Both the position numbers and the translations under genes were made by a program. The notes below the pieces were generated by a model. The model was not told the origin of the DNA, did no database searches, and saw only the letters and a program-made list of their open reading frames with translations. From Hygrocybe punicea (taxonomy: Eukaryota > Basidiomycota > Agaricomycetes > Agaricales > Hygrophoraceae): a stretch of 64,000 nucleotides of DNA. Below, one piece after another: positions 58,394 to 64,000 of the stretch (within the stretch, counting starts at the first letter, position 1; each line of letters opens with the position of its first letter). Where the stretch lies: NCBI GenBank assembly GCA_963556145.1, contig OY744462.1, positions 1,488,001 through 1,552,000 of the forward strand, in the 5' to 3' direction.

Positions 58394-61300
58394 GATGGCA
58401 AGAGCTAAAAAGAATAAGTCCTCTGTCAGCATAAATATCTCTCGCCCCCATGCAATCCGTCTTCCCGTTGCTCGCACTATCAGCATTCATCAAAATGTGA
58501 ACGGTCGACTTGGCTGCTCAACCTCACACACACTTTCGGCACATGATGCTCATCTTGATAACCCCACATCCAATTCTCCAGAAGATGTCGAGGTGCTTCA
58601 TGAAAACGCTGATCTTGGTGGACTCAATGGCGCAGCAAACGACTCGATTAAACTTGAAGGCGATGATGTTGAGAATGATAAGGGGAAGGCGTCTGCCACT
58701 GTGAGTTCTTATCTATACCTATATTCCTCACTTACTATGTTTCCATTCTATCAATCAGTACCAGCCAATACAAGAATGGCTTCCACATCGGCAGGAATAC
58801 CTCGATGAGATGCTCCGCCATGATGGACGTGAAGGCATTGCAGACTCACCTTGCGGAGGATGTGGCGGTGTGGCAGACTACCGGTGTCGTCATTGTGCAC
58901 ATCGACAACACTACTGCCAAGCGTGCCTCATCGATCGTCATGGACGCCTACCCCTTCATCAGATTCTTGTGAGTCTGTCAGCCATTCAATCTCGCCGCCG
59001 TTTGCTTACAAACCGCAGCATTGGACAGGATCTTTCTATGAACACACTACCCTGCAGACACTTGGCCTGGTTTTTCAGCTTGGGCATGACGGAGAGAAAT
59101 GTCCTTGTCCCAGCCACATACAATCCGACTTCGTGGTTCTTGGTATATCTGGTCTCCACCGCATGAATATTCGGTACTGCGAGTGCCACCATTTGTTTGC
59201 CGGGTCATGTAACCATGTTCAACTCCTTCGGTTCGAATGGTTTCCGTCCACAGTCATACACCCACGAAGCGCTTTCACATTTGACGTCCTCAACACTTTC
59301 CACTTGATCACTCTGCAAGGCAAATTGTCGGCCTATGACTTTTATCATTCACTCGTGCGCAAAACAGATAATACTGGCTTGATGAAAATAAAGGTGTGGT
59401 TTCGTGTACTCGCAGATGATCTTCTGGCTCAGTACTGGACCTAGAACCGCTATCCACAATTTTTAACCGTTATTCGTATCTGGCATCACCTGAAGGCTCT
59501 CAAGCGGGCGGGCCGTGGACACGACCCTGCTGGCGCTGCTGCCACTATAGCAGGGCAGTGTGCAATCGAATGCCCAGCGTGTCCTCATCCTGGAAGAAAT
59601 CTTCCACCTGAGTGGGAGAATGCTCCCATTTCATGAAGGTTCAGCTCATATTACTATTCATTTTTTTTTGCTCACAGCGTGTTCCAGGTGGTTGTATGCT
59701 CTCAATCTCACAATCGATGCTGACTTCCGCCTCAAGAACAAAGCACGCGGAATCAAGAACGACCCTCCTCTGGGTGACGGCTGGGGTCACTGGGTTCCTG
59801 AGGAACCATATCAAGCCTATATTCGGAAGTATGCTGAACAGACGGAGGTATGTTTTTGGTCCGGTTTTGATCTGCACTGGCTGATCATTTGTGACGGCCA
59901 CAGCCCAATATCTGCAATTCGGACGTCCGTGCCGTCGACCACGCCAACACCAAACTTTCTCAAGGCTATGCAGCAACTGGCATCGGGGGAGTGCTGTGTG
60001 CACGTCATACCCTTGTGTGGAAGAATGGGCTGGGAAATTTGCAGAAAGGGGAAAGGTCAGCTGGTCCTTTCCTGTGGTGTGCGACGCTCATTGGTTGTCT
60101 CCTAGATATGCAAATATGGATTTCATCATGTTCTACACATTGATCGGCACTATCATACAACTATTGGTGTTCTCATATGATATTGCGTGCCAGTGGTACA
60201 GAAACCTTGCGAAACGGATACCTCAACTGCCAGACATCATGCAAATTTCCGTGGAGCAGTTAAGAGCGGCTTGATTTGTGATTCCGAAATTTCACATTTA
60301 TGGCCATGGTCTTCCTTGTCAAACACGTTTCTCATTGAATTTTCTCCCCTATATGGCACGAATTAATGGAGAAGACCCAGAGCGCTGGTGGGTGCATATT
60401 AACCCAGTTAGTATGAGCACGAAGGAGATGGGGCCAGGGGCACGGCTCGATACCATCGATGACCATGTGCGGGCTTGGAATTGGAACAAAATTATAGGTT
60501 TCGGTATGTGTTTGGTTGTTTCTGATCTATGAACATTGTTTATCACTGAGGTATGTCGCTAGGTATATATCTCCTGGCTCAACTCAAAACGGCCATCACA
60601 ATGTCCAAAACGCAACAAGAACGTCATGAAGAACTTGACTCAACCTTCCCTAGTAGTGTTGTCCAGAAATGGGAGGAAATGGTCAGCAACTGGAATGCCG
60701 ATCCAATGGCACCCAGCCCTTATGTTGAGCCAGTCATTGGTGAGTCTCTTTCTCCAGGATATGTCCCAGTACATTTTCAATTTGTCTTCGAGGTACATCT
60801 ATGACAACCCTTTGTATTGAGCTAGCTAAAGAAGAAGCTAGCATATTACAAGAAGGTGAAATGCTCCCACATGAGACTTCGCCCTCGATATTCGTGCAGA
60901 TTGGTTTGGACTTGGAAGAACAACAGTGTGTACCTTGGTTCTGATGTACACTGGCCATCTGACCTCCCTCAACAGATGAAATTTGATACAACAAGCCAAG
61001 GGCTGGAAGACAGCAACTGAGCAAGCTGACTTAGATGAGAAGCGCAATGTGCTCTCTCATCGCATCAAAGGATGGCTTGAAATTCAAAATATCTATAATC
61101 CCGCACTCTCAGAGCATGCCCATGCTGATCACACGTCCCATCATCCGAACGCTATGCATCTGGAACATACCAATCTGAAGCTTCCCGGGGCATTGATTCC
61201 AACTCTTCGGGCGTCTTATATATTGGGAATTGCTGACACGGAACGACGTCTTCGGATAGCACAAGCACTTGATGCACTTGATGAATTGTGACGGCAACTG

Positions 61301-62043
61301 CGTATCACAATGGGCTTGGGGCACTACAAGCAGACCCAAGTTGGAGCTAGTCAGCGAACATCAACAAGAGCACGTAATCTCATTGTCCGTTTCAAAGACA
61401 AAACATCACAATGTGCAGAACGTTACTGAGCGGCTCATTCAGCACTACTCTCATTAGATCCCAATGGGGATTGGAAGAATCGGCTATGTGTACTCAAGCA
61501 TGAGGACATCAGAGGACCGGGGAAGGGTGAGGATGAGGCAGAGGGGACACGGGAATTATCATGGATCTGGCGTGTGGCATGTCTGAATGGAGTGTCTGGT
61601 GTGCGTTCACGGGAGGAATTAGGTCCTTTGACAGACACAGAGCTTATTGACTGTAAGATCATCAGTTCCCCAATTTCCGGCTATTTTCTGAGATGTTTCC
61701 AGGTTTGCGTTGTGAGTGGGCCAAGTCAAAGGCTCGTGCAACCCGATGGGCTGAGGAAGTCCAACTGTTGGTGGAAGAGATGCGCCGTGTGATTACATTC
61801 CTTGATTGGAAGGCTAAATGGTGGAAGGAGCAAGGTAATGCACGCTTAGGACTTTCAGCTGACCTGGTGGATGGGGTGTCTGCTTATGCAGCAAAGCAGG
61901 CACATGTATACAGTGCTTTGGCTGGGGCATTTGGTGCCAGATGGTTCCCTGCACTGCTGGCAAATGGACTCTCTGTGGAATGGCCCAGGTCTTACATACC
62001 TAAAAGTCCTGTCGTTGCTCCTGATCATGACTCTGAAATGTAA
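58394..62043 (+). pseudogene. KDZ transposase, CxC2 subtype, with premature TGA
   Basis: N-terminal region MARAKKNKSSVSINISR, then the CxC2 cysteine cluster: CGGCGGVADYRCRHC followed by HYCQACLIDRHG (about 58855-58950). Next are TLQTLGLVFQLGHDGEKCPC and IRYCECHH, then VIHPRSAFTFDVLNTFHLI. The RNase H-like core has ALNLTIDADFRLKNKARG (59700), FSYDIACQWYRNLAKRIPQL (60172), IPKFHIYGHGLPCQTRFSLN (60280) and STKEMGPGARLDTIDDH. The helical C-terminus ends at 62043. Introns explain most frame changes (for example 59394-59444). A TGA at 60272-60274, just before FVIPKFH, is not removable by a plausible intron and stands where Arg is expected. Confidence 0.82.
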
Positions 62044-62166
62044 CAATATGATGAGGGTCTCAATATAGTTATTGTCATATGTTGACTGCATAGTTAAGCT
62101 ATCATCCAAGCAATTGCTTGAGAATTGTTAAGTTCTGGTGCTGGAACAACTGTAAGGGGACAATCA

Positions 62167-62635
62167 CACTTAAGGTGACCTTTACACTAGCAACAAGTAC
62201 TGGATATATTAAAACTAGCTGGAGGCCTGCAGCAAGTGCTGGCATTGGTAAAACCAAGATCACAGCAAGTGCTGGCATTAGTAAAACCAAGGCGGCAGCA
62301 AGTGCTGGCATTGGTAAAACCAAGGCAGCAGCAAGTGCTACCCATAATATAACCAGGGCTAGCAGCAAGTGCTGGGTGTAGTAAAACTAGCAGGAGGCCA
62401 GCAGCAAGTGCTGGGATTAGTACAACTGCAGCAGCAGCAACTGCTACCCATAATATAACCAGGGTTAGCAGCAAGTGCTGGATGTAGTAAAACCGAGCTC
62501 ACAGCAAGTGCCAGCTATAGTAAAACCAGGCCTGTATTCATCTCTCAGTTTTACTAACCTCATTACTTGCTTCAGCCAGCATTTACTGGCATTAGTGCAC
62601 CATCAACTTGTACCAATACTGCAGGTGTAGTTAAC
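62167..62635 (-). repeat. KDZ2 right TIR with fewer minisatellite units
   Basis: Inverted copy of the left TIR, about 185 bp shorter, mostly because it has fewer 33-bp units. It ends in gttaac at 62630-62635. Confidence 0.9.
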
Positions 62636-63951
62636 CAAAATAGTAGCATGGACTGGCAGAACGACGAGAGGAGGCAGAGAACTTCTTGCAAATATTCGAG
62701 CGAGGTGTCGAGGGGGCAGAGGTCCAAAATGCGATGACAAAGTAGAATGAAGGCGGAAACGAGGAATAAAATAAAATCGAGAACCGGAGTGCCGACACCA
62801 ACACGATCCCATATAACGGGTGCGCCGCGTGATGGGTCTAAAGACGACGGGATGCCCCAAGTGGGTGAAGACAGAACCGGGAGTGAAACGGGAGCCGGAA
62901 CGACGGGGGGAACCAGAAATGGAGGGGACGACATAACGGAATCAGAATCAGAATCGAAATCAAATAAATGGGGTGGAGTGGGGTCCGAAAGGGGAACGGG
63001 TACGGAATACTCAACCAAAGCCGATGGAATTTCGATAGATGGTGATGGAGGACAATATGGCGGCAATATCGGGGACGGAATGTCTATATCTGGGAAATCC
63101 AAGGACAATGGGAGCTGGTCCAGTACGAGTTCGTGGACGGAAAGCGGAGGGGTCAAATCCAGAGATGACATGGACGAAATAGGAAATGAAATGGATAAAT
63201 CGGTGACCGGCATCGATAAATCGGGAATAGGGGCAGATGGGGGCGACACGGGACTGGACGACAATATCTGTAAACAAATGACGGTCTCGACAAGCACCGG
63301 AGTGGACGGGTACAGGATATACGAAGAAGCGGACGGAGGACTGGAATGAACGTGGGCGACGGAATGAACGATGGTGGGCGGGATCGAGGACGGAATCGGA
63401 ACCGGAGATGACAAAGCTATGACGGGTAGGGGATTGGGACTGAAATCGTGACTAGGAGCGGAACCGGGACTAGAGATAGTGACGGCAAGGGAAGTGGAGT
63501 CCGGAACGGAGCGACAACCAGAGAGTAGAAATAAAGCGGCATCGTGGAATACGTCGAGTGGGTATGGATCGTCGTGGTAATGGTTGGGAAGAAGGTAATG
63601 GAAGCGTTCTTCAATACGTAGACGAAGATCTGAGTCGAATCCATTGGCGAAGTATGTATTCCGTTGCTTATCCGATAGACGGCCGTTGTCAAATAAGACA
63701 CCAGAAATGCGTATGAAATCCCGGACATACTCTCCTAAGTCCATCTTGTTCTCTATACCGTAAGCCGATTGTCGTCGTGTAAGTTGATTGAGATCCGAGA
63801 TCGTATACTGAATAGAAACTGTGGCACCGGGATAGAAGTCGAAGATGGCACGCCGGAAAGTGATGAAGTCCTTTGCGGAAGCGGCGGGAAGTGTTGACCA
63901 AAGTTCGTAGTCGTCGTTATTGAGGTACCGGAGCGTGTAGCGAATCTTCAT
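62636..63951 (-). pseudogene. Gypsy-type gag, minus strand, interrupted near KDZ2
   Basis: Reads leftward from the window edge: AMKIRYTLRYLNNDDYELW, DFITFRRAIFDFYPGATVS, NKMDLGEYVRDFIRISGV and YFANGFDSDLRLRIEERFHY. A long Pro/Ser-rich linker follows (63500-62750). It matches the gag core at 46.1-46.7 kb in order and spacing. The true start lies beyond 63951 or at the window edge. The coding sequence stops being meaningful near 62640, where the KDZ2 TIR begins, so KDZ2 probably inserted into this element. Confidence 0.7.
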
Positions 63952-64000
63952 AGCGTCCGTGAGTCCACAGTCGAATCCGAGTATGTCAATTTCGTCGAAG

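Larger units (their letters stand above)
53276..62635 (+). mobile_element. KDZ2: older KDZ DNA transposon, about 9.36 kb
   Basis: Long terminal inverted repeats (53276-53929 and 62167-62635) begin gttaacta and end at the shared sequence aaaggtcaccttaagtg. They contain a 33-bp minisatellite and differ in length because of its copy number. Inside are a minus-strand accessory gene and a plus-strand CxC2-type KDZ transposase. No target duplication is visible (ctacctca versus caaaatag). The TIRs are almost CpG-free and the transposase has a TGA in its core, so this copy is older than KDZ1 and probably inactive. Confidence 0.88.

Noticed and set aside
59394..59444. TAG stop in the KDZ2 transposase after LLAQYWT
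   Set aside because: Removed by a good 51-nt GT-AG intron that joins MKIK to NRYPQF; not counted as a lesion.

Overview
The window looks like a filamentous basidiomycete (Agaricomycetes). Genes are split by many ~50-60 nt GT-AG introns. The gene families are typical of mushrooms: F-box/LRR, NACHT-ankyrin, SLC41, KDZ transposons, and basidiomycete-type Ty1/Copia and Ty3/Gypsy elements. No species can be named from sequence alone.

Positions 1-19.5 kb form a compact block of unique, mostly housekeeping genes: a conserved hypothetical protein; mitochondrial tryptophanyl-tRNA synthetase (MSW1-like); NatC subunit MAK10/NAA35; endonuclease III (NTH1); RNA polymerase I subunit RPA34; SAGA subunit ADA3/NGG1; an SLC41/MgtE-type Mg2+ transporter; a sterol-type glycosyltransferase with a Vps13/ATG2-like tail; and an F-box protein.

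From 19.58 kb the window is a nested transposon island. A 7526-bp KDZ transposon (19581-27106) has 176-bp terminal inverted repeats that read as identical and a perfect 8-bp target duplication. It sits exactly on the start codon of a NACHT-ankyrin (NLR-like) gene (27113-30875), and the right-hand duplication restores that ATG. The NLR gene runs into a CpG-free/CpG-poor repeat region (about 30.6-35.9 kb) with hAT-like MITEs, simple repeats and two TE-type ORFs. A multi-exon gene with a PD-(D/E)XK-like motif follows (36001-37592).

Next comes a palindromic element (arms 37645-37786 and 44307-44448). Its left arm holds a 360-bp MITE and its loop holds a complete Copia element (38338-44223), which itself carries a 1095-bp hAT element (41061-42155). 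A decayed Gypsy element (about 45.6-52.4 kb) carries two insertions. A second, older KDZ element (53276-62635) has long TIRs built of a 33-bp minisatellite. It lies beside, and perhaps within, a minus-strand retroelement gag gene that runs off the right edge.

The main result comes from reading these layers together. The premature stops I could place in frame in the two LTR retrotransposons, plus one in KDZ2, are TGA at positions where arginine CGA is the expected codon (13 cases). The CpG-poor tract also reaches into the last ankyrin repeats of the NLR gene. Both point to deamination of methylated CpG as the main decay process here. CpG content orders the layers: KDZ1 and the inner hAT look young, KDZ2 and the 31-36 kb tract look old.
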